DNA of 64,000 nucleotides from contig CANQDD010000001.1 in assembly GCA_947591315.1 (NCBI GenBank), forward strand, positions 104,154 to 168,153, read 5' to 3'. Below, piece by piece: positions 1 through 8,413 of this stretch (position 1 is its first letter; the number at the start of each line of letters is the position of its first letter). The stretch is from an uncultured Clostridia bacterium. Its GTDB lineage: Bacteria; Bacillota; Clostridia; UBA1381. The translations under genes and the position numbers were made by a program. The notes under the pieces were generated by a model. The model did no database searches and was not told the DNA's origin. It saw only the letters and a program-made list of their open reading frames with translations.

Positions 1-1218
1 GTAAAGAAGCTGACCGCCCTTTCCGCTCCCGGCTTTATGAAACAGTGGCAATACATGGGAAAAATCAACTCAAATGTTGAGGAAAGCGTCGGGGGTCACA
101 ATATAATAAAAGCGTATAACCGCGAAAATGAATTTGTCGAAGCCTTTGACGCTCAAAACGCGGAGCTGTACAAAGCGTCAATGCGCGCGTCCGTTGTCAC
201 TAATCTTATCCAGCCACTGTCGCGCTTTGTTACCAACATCAATTATATTGTTGTCGCGCTTGTCGGGGCGTTCAACATAATAAACGGAAGCATGAGCGTC
301 GGAGAGGTGCAGGCGTTTATTCAGTACTCCAGACAGTTCCAGCAGCCCTTCACATCGCTGTCGCAGATGATCAGTACCCTGCAGTCTGGGCTTGTATCGC
401 TGGACAGAATTTACGAGCTGCTTGAAAGTCCCGACGAGCCGGCGGACGCTGACGGTGCCTATGACGAATATGAGCTTAAGGGTCAAATAGAATTCAAGGA
501 TGTGTCGTTCAGCTACACGCCCGATAAAAAGCTTATCGAGCATATGAACCTCAAGGTTATGCCCGGTCAGACCGTTGCTATAGTGGGTACGACGGGCGCG
601 GGAAAAACGACGCTTGTCAATCTTATCGAGCGGTTTTACGAAATTGACAGCGGAGAGATTATTCTCGACGGCAGTATTGATATTCACAAGCTGAGCCGCG
701 CGGCTTTAAGGCGCAATATCGGCATGGTGCTCCAGGACACGTGGCTGTATAACGCAACTATCGCCGAGAATATCATATACGGCGTTCCAAAGGGCAGACA
801 TATATCCCGCGAGGAATTTCTTGACGCATGCAAAGCCACGTTTGTTGACAATTTTGTAAAAACACTTCCCAAGGGCTACGCAACGATTGTAAATAATGAG
901 GAAACAGCGGTTTCAGCGGGCGAGAAGCAGCTGATAACAATAGCCAGGGCGTTCCTGACAAAGCCGAATATTCTGATCCTCGACGAAGCCACAAGCTCTG
1001 TTGACACCAAAACCGAGGCTCAGATCCAGGAGGCTGTCAACAGGCTGCGCGAAGGCAGAACGAGCTTTATCATCGCTCACCGCCTGTCCACGATACGCGG
1101 CGCGGACATTATTTTGGTTATGAAAAACGGACATATTGTGGAACAGGGCAATCACGAGGAGCTTATGAAGCTCGGCGGCGAGTATGCGGAGCTTTACAAA
1201 GCACAGTTTGCAGGTTAA
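1..1218 (+). CDS. ABC exporter half-transporter, 5'-truncated by the window edge
   Basis: This is the C-terminal part (about 405 residues) of a fused membrane/ATPase ABC exporter of the MsbA/LmrA type. The frame is open from base 1, so the true start lies outside the window. The visible part holds the last membrane helices and then a nucleotide-binding domain: Walker A GTTGAGKTT (about 586-612), a variant signature SAGEKQ in place of LSGGQ (about 915-932), Walker B ILILDEATS (about 969-995) and the H-loop IIAHRLST. The SAGEKQ form is common in clostridial heterodimeric exporters, so a partner half-transporter probably lies just upstream. It sits 38 bases before two ATP-grasp genes and a GH3 gene, which suggests export of their product. 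The family call is firm; the substrate is inferred. Confidence 0.9.
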   Translation, partial: VKKLTALSAPGFMKQWQYMGKINSNVEESVGGHNIIKAYNRENEFVEAFDAQNAELYKASMRASVVTNLIQPLSRFVTNINYIVVALVGAFNIINGSMSVGEVQAFIQYSRQFQQPFTSLSQMISTLQSGLVSLDRIYELLESPDEPADADGAYDEYELKGQIEFKDVSFSYTPDKKLIEHMNLKVMPGQTVAIVGTTGAGKTTLVNLIERFYEIDSGEIILDGSIDIHKLSRAALRRNIGMVLQDTWLYNATIAENIIYGVPKGRHISREEFLDACKATFVDNFVKTLPKGYATIVNNEETAVSAGEKQLITIARAFLTKPNILILDEATSSVDTKTEAQIQEAVNRLREGRTSFIIAHRLSTIRGADIILVMKNGHIVEQGNHEELMKLGGEYAELYKAQFAG

Positions 1219-1256
1219 AAATCAAATATTAAATAAAAAAACAGGAGGTCAAAAAT

Positions 1257-2597
1257 ATGAAAATAGTATTTTACAACACATCGTCAAAGGACGTTACGTC
1301 GCGTTCATCCGCGATGTTTTATCCCAAAAGAGCCGACATATGGGACGATCTCGCGGACCATTATCCGGAGCATGAGTTTTATTTTGTGACGTCAAACGGC
1401 GGCGGCATTCTCTTGGATATTACAAACGGAGAAATTTCGGTTTATCCGAAAAAGGTTAAGTATGTCATTACCAACTCCCGGGACAGCGCGGATGAGATTG
1501 CCGATATCATTATCAGTCTGAACCCCGACGCGGCGATAGAAATTTCGACGGCAAACACGCCTATCGACTGGAACTTTATCAAGGATTCCCTTGTAGCCGA
1601 AAAGCTCCGCGAAAAGGGCATACGCACCATATCGCACACGCTGTTTTCGTCGCTGGCGTTTTATGACAAGTGGCGCTCGTCCATGGCGCTGCGCAATTAC
1701 GGCTTTAACGTCGCCGAAAGCGTTTTCGTCCACAACGACCAGTATTGGGCGGAAAGAGAAATCAAAAATATGACGAACAACGTATATAAGGAGTATATTT
1801 TATACAAAATCAGCCGTCTTAATTATCCCGTTATCATAAAGGGAACCATCGGCGCAGGCTCCACGGGAATCGAAATCGCCCAAAGTTTCGAGGAGGCGAA
1901 GGCGGTTCTTAATTCCGAAAACAACAATGCCGACCTCATAGTCGAGGAAATGATACAGGGCGAGAATATCGGCACCGATATTTTCGGAGCGGACGGACAA
2001 TACCATGTTCCCTCAGCGTATTTTAACTCCACTACCGATAAAAATATCTCCGATCCGTACCATCAGATTAAATTCGGTCCGATAACGGCGGAAAGATATA
2101 ATCTTAAGGAAATGCAGGAGTCGCTTATTAAGCTTGCCAACGATTTTAAGTTCGGCGCCGGAGCTAATGTCGATTTGATTTTTAAGGACGGTAAGTGGTA
2201 CATAATCGAGGTCAACCCAAGATGGTCGGGAATGACTACTACGGCTGCAGCGGCGGAGGGCAGAAACCCGCTTGTCATATACGCAGAGTCGGTATTCGGC
2301 AGCTCTTCTAAGTATTCGGATGTTGAAAACCTCAAATATACGCTCAACTTCAAAATACCCGAAATTGACGAGGAAACCTTCAACAGGCTCAGCGAGTGCG
2401 ACTGTGTTAAATCAATGCTTCACAGCATGACGCGCCTGCCGGACAGAATCATTCAATACTGCGAAATTATTATCGGCGGATTTGAAACGCCGGATGATTT
2501 GATTGCCGGACTCAAAAAAATCAATGACGATTTCCCCGGCGTCGTATCCGAGGACGTAATGAAAACCGCCGTAAGCATGGCGGAAAACAATAAATAA
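1257..2597 (+). CDS. ATP-grasp domain protein (carboxylate-amine ligase type)
   Basis: This 446-residue protein has a C-terminal half that reads as an ATP-grasp fold: a lysine/glycine-rich ATP loop YPVIIKGTIGAGSTG (about residues 190-204), a lid acid pair IVEEM, and the metal-binding end YIIEVNPRWSGMT (about 322-334). ATP-grasp enzymes of this type activate a carboxylate as an acylphosphate and join it to an amine. The N-terminal 180 residues resemble the preATP-grasp region. The start has a strong ribosome-binding site (aggaggt, 10 bases upstream). It lies 21 bases before a second ATP-grasp gene and downstream of an exporter, so a peptide-like small molecule is the likely product. The substrate cannot be read from the sequence. 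Confidence 0.85.
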   Translation: MKIVFYNTSSKDVTSRSSAMFYPKRADIWDDLADHYPEHEFYFVTSNGGGILLDITNGEISVYPKKVKYVITNSRDSADEIADIIISLNPDAAIEISTANTPIDWNFIKDSLVAEKLREKGIRTISHTLFSSLAFYDKWRSSMALRNYGFNVAESVFVHNDQYWAEREIKNMTNNVYKEYILYKISRLNYPVIIKGTIGAGSTGIEIAQSFEEAKAVLNSENNNADLIVEEMIQGENIGTDIFGADGQYHVPSAYFNSTTDKNISDPYHQIKFGPITAERYNLKEMQESLIKLANDFKFGAGANVDLIFKDGKWYIIEVNPRWSGMTTTAAAAEGRNPLVIYAESVFGSSSKYSDVENLKYTLNFKIPEIDEETFNRLSECDCVKSMLHSMTRLPDRIIQYCEIIIGGFETPDDLIAGLKKINDDFPGVVSEDVMKTAVSMAENNK

Positions 2598-2618
2598 TAT
2601 ATTTTCGGAGGGAGAAAG

Positions 2619-3491
2619 ATGAATAAAAAGCCTTATACTTTATTTTCAAACGTGGACGATTTGCTGGAAAAATACGGCGATCACATTTTCGATAACGGCG
2701 ATAAAATGTTTGACCCTATGGTTATTGATTTTCTTCACGTGTCAATCGAGTCGGGTCAAAAGCTCAAACTGCGCTACAGGGGAAAAGAGATTGACATTCC
2801 TGAATCGTTCTGGCCGTCGGTTTCAAACACTGACGGACTTATAGTAGAGAGACTTTTGATCGCGGCGGGTTCAAAATGCCTGATAAATATCGATGAGGTC
2901 GCGGCGACAAGAAGCAAGATCATAACTTACGGAAGACTGGCGGCGGCGGGAATAAGGATCCCCAAAACCCTGGTTTTCTTCCACCACACCGACAGGGAAT
3001 ATATTTTGGAAAATATGCAGCCCCCGTTTATCGTAAAGCCCGACAACGGCTTCGGCGGCAACGGTGTGGAGCTTATCCATGACGAGAAGGAATTTGACGA
3101 ATTTCTGTCAAACGTAAAGCCGGGCATTGCTTATATAGCGCAGGAATATATTTCCACCTCATTCGGCAGAGACGTCCGCGTTGTTATGCTGAACGGAAAA
3201 TATTTCTATTCGGCAATGCGCAACTCAAATAATCCAGACGAGTTCCGCTCCAATGTTCATCAGGGTGGAGAAATGACGGATTATCCGATTGATAAAGAAA
3301 CCGAAGCGTTATGCGAAAAGGTCGCGTCGCTGTTCAATTTACCGATTTTGGGCATTGATTTGCTGATAGGAGACAACGAGTATGTGGTTGTCGAGGTTAA
3401 CGCAACCCCCGGCGGTTTGCCCGATGACAAGAATAAAGAGGCGTATTATTCGATTATAAAGAGCAACGGCATAGACTTGGGACTGGATTAA
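2619..3491 (+). CDS. ATP-grasp protein, RimK-like
   Basis: This 290-residue protein is a RimK/D-Ala-D-Ala-ligase type ATP-grasp. The central ATP loop reads PFIVKPDNGFGGNGVEL (about residues 136-152), followed by the hinge YIAQEYIST, a central strand RDVRVVMLNG and the metal end VVVEVNATPGG (about 257-267). RimK relatives add amino acids to acceptor carboxylates, so it could extend a chain made by the neighbouring ligases. The start follows a clear ggaggg ribosome-binding site. It is the third gene of a tightly spaced four-gene operon (gaps of 21 and 29 bases). It is not a duplicate of its neighbour: the two ATP-grasps are of different subtypes and lengths. Confidence 0.85.
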   Translation: MNKKPYTLFSNVDDLLEKYGDHIFDNGDKMFDPMVIDFLHVSIESGQKLKLRYRGKEIDIPESFWPSVSNTDGLIVERLLIAAGSKCLINIDEVAATRSKIITYGRLAAAGIRIPKTLVFFHHTDREYILENMQPPFIVKPDNGFGGNGVELIHDEKEFDEFLSNVKPGIAYIAQEYISTSFGRDVRVVMLNGKYFYSAMRNSNNPDEFRSNVHQGGEMTDYPIDKETEALCEKVASLFNLPILGIDLLIGDNEYVVVEVNATPGGLPDDKNKEAYYSIIKSNGIDLGLD

Positions 3492-3520
3492 TTTTCAAAA
3501 CCGAAAATCAGGAGGAAAAA

Positions 3521-5227
3521 ATGATACATAGATTAGAAATTCCCGAAGATATAACACCGGAAAATCCGGTGTACGAGTCGTACAACATTTATAACGAGGT
3601 TGTCAACATGTGCATGAATGCCGGGGAGTACAGCCGTGATTTGCTGATGCGCATAGTGCGCGATAACGAGAATACGGAGTACGGCAAAAGGTACGGGTTC
3701 AGCGATATTCATTCTGTCGAGGACTATAAACGTAAGGTTCCGTTTTCATCATACGATACTTACGCCGAAGCAATCGAGCATATGGAAAGGGGCGAAACAA
3801 ACCTGATAACCGCCTACCCGATTGTCCATTACGCCGTGACTTCGGGAAGCGTGGACAATCCCAAAAACATTCCGGTATCGGACCGCACCATGGACGCGTA
3901 CATGAAATATGCTTCAAGTATCGCCCAATGCGTATACGACTACGGTATACGCCAAATAAAGGGACGTCCGCCTAAATTCGGAAAACAGTTTATGACCGCT
4001 GTCGTAAAAACCGATTACGTGAAAGACGGAACGCTTAGGGGACCGATATCGTCGGCGGTATTCATTAAGAAAAAACCGTTTATGCACTATATTCTTCCGC
4101 TGCCCACAGAGGTTATGTACCCCGAGGGCAAAAATTTCAATCAAAAGTATCTACGCGCGTTTTACGCGCTCAAGGAGCGCAATATCGTTTGCATGATCGC
4201 GCCGTTCATGACAGCGCTTGTGGATACCATGTACTATATCGAGTCAAACTGGCGTTCACTTGTTGACGATATAGAAGCCGGTAGGCTCGACCCCGCCGTG
4301 GAGATGGACGAGGATTTTCGCGCGGAGGCGAATGAGCAGCTCAAGCCCGACCCCGAAAGAGCTGCGGAGCTTAGAGCAATTTTTGAAAAAGGCTTTGACG
4401 AGCCGGTTATCCCGCAAATCTGGCAAAACTGTGATTACCTTTCTGCGATTGGAGGAGGCGGATTTGCTTCGTACACTCAAAAGATGAGGCGCTACTCAGG
4501 CGACATACCGATATATTTTAACTCCTACGGCGCGTCGGAGGGACCGATCTCGACCAGTTTGGAGATGGAAACCACGCAGAGCACGATAATACCGGCAAAC
4601 GGCTTTTTCGAGTTTATTCCGGTGGACGACGACAGCAGCGACCCGACTAAAACGCTCAACCTTGACGAGCTTGAAGTCGGATGTGAATACGAGATTATAG
4701 TCACAAATCTCGCTGGCTTTTACCGTTACCGCCTTGGCGATGTTGTCGAGGTTGCGGGTTACGACGGCGAATCCCCGAGACTGCTGTTCAAGTACCGCAA
4801 GAACCAGATGGTCAACATTGCGGGCGAAAAGACAAACGAGGCTTGCGTCGCATGGGTAGTGCGCGAGTTTGAGAAGACGATTGGCGAGCAGATTACCGAT
4901 TTCAGCATATATGCCGACACCGACGACCTTCCCGGACGCTATGTTATGTTTTTGGAACCTGAGAAGCACCTTTCCAAAGAGAAACATGATTATTACCGCG
5001 ATATATGCGATGAAAAGATGGGAATGGCCAACCCGTCATACGGCGCGAAGATAAAGGATAAGCTGCTGCTGCCGCTCAAGCTCTGTTTTTTGCAGCAGGA
5101 GACGTATTACCTTTACCGCGACCTGATGATGATGAAGGGCATCTCCGAAAACCAGATAAAGCCCGTGCGCGTGATCGATACGCCAAGAAAGGAAAAATTC
5201 TTTTTCGGGTTGATTGATAAAGAATAA
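3521..5227 (+). CDS. GH3-family acyl-acid amido synthetase
   Basis: This 568-residue protein carries the hallmarks of the GH3 (auxin-responsive promoter) family of adenylate-forming enzymes: VTSGSVDNPKNIPVS near residue 107 (phosphate loop), NSYGASEGPIS near 340 (the YxxSE-type motif) and FYRYRLGDVVEV near 405 (the YRYRxGD motif), then a C-terminal lid domain. GH3 enzymes adenylate a carboxylic acid and couple it to an amino acid. Bacterial members are less studied than plant ones. As the last gene of an operon with an exporter and two ATP-grasp ligases, it plausibly caps or starts a small amide-linked product. A strong aggagg ribosome-binding site precedes ATG, and a terminator follows 9 bases after the stop. 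Confidence 0.9.
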   Translation: MIHRLEIPEDITPENPVYESYNIYNEVVNMCMNAGEYSRDLLMRIVRDNENTEYGKRYGFSDIHSVEDYKRKVPFSSYDTYAEAIEHMERGETNLITAYPIVHYAVTSGSVDNPKNIPVSDRTMDAYMKYASSIAQCVYDYGIRQIKGRPPKFGKQFMTAVVKTDYVKDGTLRGPISSAVFIKKKPFMHYILPLPTEVMYPEGKNFNQKYLRAFYALKERNIVCMIAPFMTALVDTMYYIESNWRSLVDDIEAGRLDPAVEMDEDFRAEANEQLKPDPERAAELRAIFEKGFDEPVIPQIWQNCDYLSAIGGGGFASYTQKMRRYSGDIPIYFNSYGASEGPISTSLEMETTQSTIIPANGFFEFIPVDDDSSDPTKTLNLDELEVGCEYEIIVTNLAGFYRYRLGDVVEVAGYDGESPRLLFKYRKNQMVNIAGEKTNEACVAWVVREFEKTIGEQITDFSIYADTDDLPGRYVMFLEPEKHLSKEKHDYYRDICDEKMGMANPSYGAKIKDKLLLPLKLCFLQQETYYLYRDLMMMKGISENQIKPVRVIDTPRKEKFFFGLIDKE

Positions 5228-5235
5228 AAAGGATT

Positions 5236-5268
5236 AAAAAAGCGTTTGCTTTGGCAACCGCTTTTTTT
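5236..5268 (+). terminator. Rho-independent terminator after the GH3 operon
   Basis: A stem of about 14 bp (aaaagcgtttgc paired with gcaaccgctttt, one mismatch) with a 2-4 base loop is followed by a T run. It lies immediately after the GH3 stop codon and closes the ABC/ATP-grasp/GH3 operon. Confidence 0.85.
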
Positions 5269-5585
5269 GTATTTCAAGCAAAATCGAGTATTTATCAAAA
5301 TTTTGACCAAATATATCTCTCATATTCTTGGCATAACTGTTTCCTCCCTTGACACCACAATTTTAACGGTAAATATGTCAATTATATCAACAAAACCGAG
5401 AGTTTCTCTGCAAATTGCATAAAGCACCCCGTCTAAATTTTATATTTTCAACAGACAAAACTGCCAAAAGGTAATTGCATTTTTTGTATAAATGTGATAA
5501 AAAATTACATAGTTGTGTGATTTTTTAGCTTACGCAAAACATTGTTTTTTGCGAGAATGCAGTTAAAATTTCTTAATGCAAAGGA
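5269..5585. other. AT-rich intergenic region with a small hairpin
   Basis: No gene is visible here. A 7-bp hairpin (cgcaaaa / ttttgcg, 5533-5553) sits about 30 bases upstream of the small ORF. A weak TTGACA (5349-5354) lies far upstream. The stretch probably holds the promoter and leader of the MATE transcript, but no convincing -35/-10 pair was found. Confidence 0.4.
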
Positions 5586-5738
5586 ATGATGATAGTGAAA
5601 GAAGAAACAGGTAGATATATTATTTTTAATAGAGAAAAGGGAAACGGGAAAGAGAATTATCGGTATTTTTGCATTGTGCATAATTGCGGCGCAACTGTAT
5701 ATTTTGCGGAAAGAATAAGAATAGGTGGGATTAATTAA
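5586..5738 (+). CDS. Small ORF (50 aa) overlapping the MATE start
   Basis: A 50-codon frame, starting MMIVKEETGRY and ending RIRIGGIN, runs into the MATE gene with the arrangement TAATG: its stop codon shares one base with the MATE start. AAGGA precedes the first of several possible starts, although the spacing is tight for the first ATG and better for the second (5589). It contains two cysteines (CIVHNC) and no membrane segment. The overlap suggests translational coupling. It could also be the remnant of a longer regulator. No family is recognised. Confidence 0.35.
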   Translation: MMIVKEETGRYIIFNREKGNGKENYRYFCIVHNCGATVYFAERIRIGGIN

Positions 5739-7078
5739 TGAAGGATGACACACTGAAAAAGACCTTTAAGCTGGCGTGGCCGACGGTTTTTGAATGCGTA
5801 TTTACGGTTCTCGCGCAGATGATAGATACATATATGCTGTCTGCGCTCGGCACTTCGGCTGTGGCGGCGGTGGGGCTGACCAGTCAGCCGATGTATTTTC
5901 TGATGGCGCCGATTTTCGCGCTGAACTCAACTGTCGGAGCGCTGATTGCCAGAAGGCGCGGAGAGAACAATAAAACGGAGGCGCACGGAATAGCACGCTT
6001 TGCGATTTTGATTGCGGCGGTATATTCGCTGCTGGTGGGAGCCGGCTGCGTGCTGTTCGGCAAACAGATCATCATGTTCTGCGGCGGAAACGCGGAAACG
6101 AAGGACGCGGCGGCTATCTATTTCAGCGTTGTGCTGGGCGGTCTTGTTTTCAATTCGCTGACGATGATGCTGAACGCGATACAAAGAGGCTGCGAAAATA
6201 CGCGTATCGCCATGATCTCCAACGCTACCGGCACTGCGGTTAACGTGATTTTGAATTACTGCCTTATCTACGGACATTTCGGTATGCCGAGGCTTGAAGT
6301 GGCGGGAGCCGCGATAGCCACGGTGACGGGATACGCCGTATCCTTCGGTATCGCCCTGTGCTCGCTGATTTCTAAGAAAAATTACATAACGCTCGGAAAA
6401 TTATTATTTGCGCGCGGCCGTCGAATTTCCAAAGACGCGGCTGCGGCAACGATGAATATGGGCTTTAACACCATGTCCGAGGATATATTAAAGCGCTTTG
6501 CTTTCCTCTATATCGGCGTTCTCGCTGCAAAGACAGGAACGGACGCGTTTGCGGCGCATCAGGTGGGAATGTCGCTTTTAAATCTTGCCTTTGCCTTTGG
6601 CTTGGGTATGCAGACAGCCGCCGTGACGCTGGCTGGAAACGCGATGGGAAGCAAGGATATTCCCTTGGCGAGGCGGTATACTATCCGCTGCCAGATCGTA
6701 GGACTTGCGCTGGGTATCACTGTTTCAGGGCTTATTCTGCTGTTTGGCGATGATTTCTTCGGCTTTTATTTTACCGATGCGTCCGTGCTTACTATCGGCG
6801 CGAAAATATGCCGCATTATCGCTGTCATTGTGCCGATACAAATCGTGCAGATCATATTCAGCGGCACACTGCGCGGCTGCGGAGACATTCGCTATACGCT
6901 GATTTCTTCGACGGCAGTGTTCGGCGTATTCAATATTGCCATAGATTCATTATTTGTACTGGTATTCCATATCGGCATATACGGAATTTGGACCGGAACG
7001 CTTTTGGCTCAGTCGCTGCTCGCCGCGTCTCATTTGATCCGCTACTGTTCCGGTCGCTGGGAGACCAAAAAAATCTGA
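5738..7078 (+). CDS. MATE family multidrug/Na+ antiporter
   Basis: This 446-residue integral membrane protein has about twelve hydrophobic helices and the N-terminal pattern of the MATE family (LAWPTVFECVFTVLAQMIDTYMLSALG), with the internally repeated two-bundle layout. MATE proteins export cationic drugs or metabolites using an H+ or Na+ gradient. The aggtggg ribosome-binding site lies inside the preceding small ORF. Only 21 bases separate its stop from the first gene of the Cas10/RAMP locus on the same strand, so they may be cotranscribed. It could be native or cargo of the mobile region. Confidence 0.9.
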   Translation: MKDDTLKKTFKLAWPTVFECVFTVLAQMIDTYMLSALGTSAVAAVGLTSQPMYFLMAPIFALNSTVGALIARRRGENNKTEAHGIARFAILIAAVYSLLVGAGCVLFGKQIIMFCGGNAETKDAAAIYFSVVLGGLVFNSLTMMLNAIQRGCENTRIAMISNATGTAVNVILNYCLIYGHFGMPRLEVAGAAIATVTGYAVSFGIALCSLISKKNYITLGKLLFARGRRISKDAAAATMNMGFNTMSEDILKRFAFLYIGVLAAKTGTDAFAAHQVGMSLLNLAFAFGLGMQTAAVTLAGNAMGSKDIPLARRYTIRCQIVGLALGITVSGLILLFGDDFFGFYFTDASVLTIGAKICRIIAVIVPIQIVQIIFSGTLRGCGDIRYTLISSTAVFGVFNIAIDSLFVLVFHIGIYGIWTGTLLAQSLLAASHLIRYCSGRWETKKI

Positions 7079-7099
7079 CGGACGGGAGATGAAGGCACT

Positions 7100-7876
7100 G
7101 TGCTTATCAATTTCAGCAATCACCCAAGCGCAAGCTGGCCGCAAAAGCAGAAGGATGCGGCGAATATCTGGGGAGAGGTCAGGGATATTGTGTTCCCTAG
7201 CATTGCTCCGGAGATGTCGGAGGATGAAATCCTCGCGCTTGTGGAGAGCTATCGAAAAAAATTTCCGTGGGACACGGCAAACCCTGTGTTTTTGGCGGGT
7301 GAATACTGCTTTGCCTTTGCCATGACGGATCTGCTTTTAGGCGAGGGAGTGCGCGTGCTAAGCACGGAATCCAACCTGAAGCTTGTGACGGAACCGATGG
7401 AAAACGGAACGACGCGGCGAACAGCCACGCTGGACTTCCTGCGTTTTCTGGATTACGCGGTCCTTCCGGATGAGCTTACTGTTATCGACGGAAAAAACCG
7501 CGTGTTCCTGAACTGCAGCGCGAATTATCCGAGCAGTATGTGGGATGAGACCGCCATGCGGGAAGCGGAGGCGTACGGAAAGGTTATGGATCTTTCCGTC
7601 AAGATGATTGACGGGGCGACCTTTGAGGAACGCTTCGCGAAGGCGAGGGAATATCTCGCGCGGATCGATGAGATCCGTCTGTCTGCAATACTTTTGGACG
7701 GCTCTTTTTGGACGTTCTACCTGATGGCGGATGCCCTTCTCAGAAAGGGCTACACGGTTCTGGTAAAATGCAGCAGCCGCATTGCGAAGGAAAGAACGGG
7801 AGAGGACGGTACGATTATAAAAAATTACGAGTATCGTTTCGTCCGCTACCGTCAAATAAAAAGATATAAAATATAA
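7100..7876 (+). CDS. Internally duplicated 'NFSNHPS' protein, possible CARF/ring-nuclease-like partner
   Basis: This 258-residue protein starts at GTG behind a gaagg site. It consists of two related halves. Residues 1-130 open with LINFSNHPSASWPQKQKDAA, then GEVRDIVFP, and end LDFLRFLDY. Residues 135-258 open with FLNCSANYPSSMWDETAMRE, then GKVMDLSVK, and end YRFVRYRQI. Each half has a short strand with Asn-Phe/Cys-Ser, a W-x(3)-Q/E helix and a closing (F/Y)xRFxxY-like strand, as expected for a tandem Rossmann-like domain. The NFSxHP start recalls small type III-associated proteins of the Csx15/Csx20 kind, which are CARF-like or ring-nuclease-like. That link is a guess from pattern only. It is the first gene of the Cas10/RAMP operon, 12 bases before the next gene. 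Confidence 0.6.
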   Translation: MLINFSNHPSASWPQKQKDAANIWGEVRDIVFPSIAPEMSEDEILALVESYRKKFPWDTANPVFLAGEYCFAFAMTDLLLGEGVRVLSTESNLKLVTEPMENGTTRRTATLDFLRFLDYAVLPDELTVIDGKNRVFLNCSANYPSSMWDETAMREAEAYGKVMDLSVKMIDGATFEERFAKAREYLARIDEIRLSAILLDGSFWTFYLMADALLRKGYTVLVKCSSRIAKERTGEDGTIIKNYEYRFVRYRQIKRYKI

Positions 7877-7888
7877 GGAGAAGGAGTT

Positions 7889-8413
7889 ATGGAAGCAAGG
7901 CTTAAAGATAAAGAGGTGTTCTGTCTGATCGACACACGCCAAATTCAGAAATTTATTTTTCATGCGAATGATTTTGAGGCGGTAATCGGGGCAAGCGTAT
8001 TCCTGAAGGAAGTGATGATGGACGCTTTGCGTTACGCTGTAGGTCACATCGACGAACCGCTGACGGAGGAGGAATATGACCTCAGCTATTCCGATACGGA
8101 AGGGCGTATTCCGTGGTTTATTGATCCGAAGATAAAGATACAGCTGATAATGTATGCGGCGGGCAACGCTATGATTTTGTTCCGCACGGGCGAGTTATGC
8201 GAGAAGATCATCCACAAGGTGTCACGCTATCACTTAGATCACTGCTACTGCATCGATTTGGCTGTAAGTGTGTTTGAGAAAACGGACGTATTCGCGGACG
8301 ACCTGAACGCGCTGTATCGCAGAATGGATCGCATAAAGACGGATTTTCCGACGGCGCATCCACGGGGCGAAGGGACCGGACGGACGAACGTACCGCGCGG
8401 CAATGCATATTGA
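7889..8413 (+). CDS. Cas10-like protein, N-terminal fragment (frameshifted)
   Basis: This holds residues 1-157 of a Cas10/Cmr2-like protein, then runs out of frame to a stop at 8413. The opening, VFCLIDTRQIQKFIFHANDF and then IGASVFLKEVM, is the characteristic start of Cas10-family proteins (an 'IQxFIF...IGAS' segment before the first palm domain). No N-terminal HD nuclease is present. The reading frame should continue as FPTAHPR-AKGPDGRTYRAAMHIDG in the frame of the next entry. A single extra G in the run 8364-8367 explains the break. The joined product would span 7889-9311, about 473 residues. The break may be a real mutation, an assembly error or a programmed +1 shift. Confidence 0.7.
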   Translation: MEARLKDKEVFCLIDTRQIQKFIFHANDFEAVIGASVFLKEVMMDALRYAVGHIDEPLTEEEYDLSYSDTEGRIPWFIDPKIKIQLIMYAAGNAMILFRTGELCEKIIHKVSRYHLDHCYCIDLAVSVFEKTDVFADDLNALYRRMDRIKTDFPTAHPRGEGTGRTNVPRGNAY

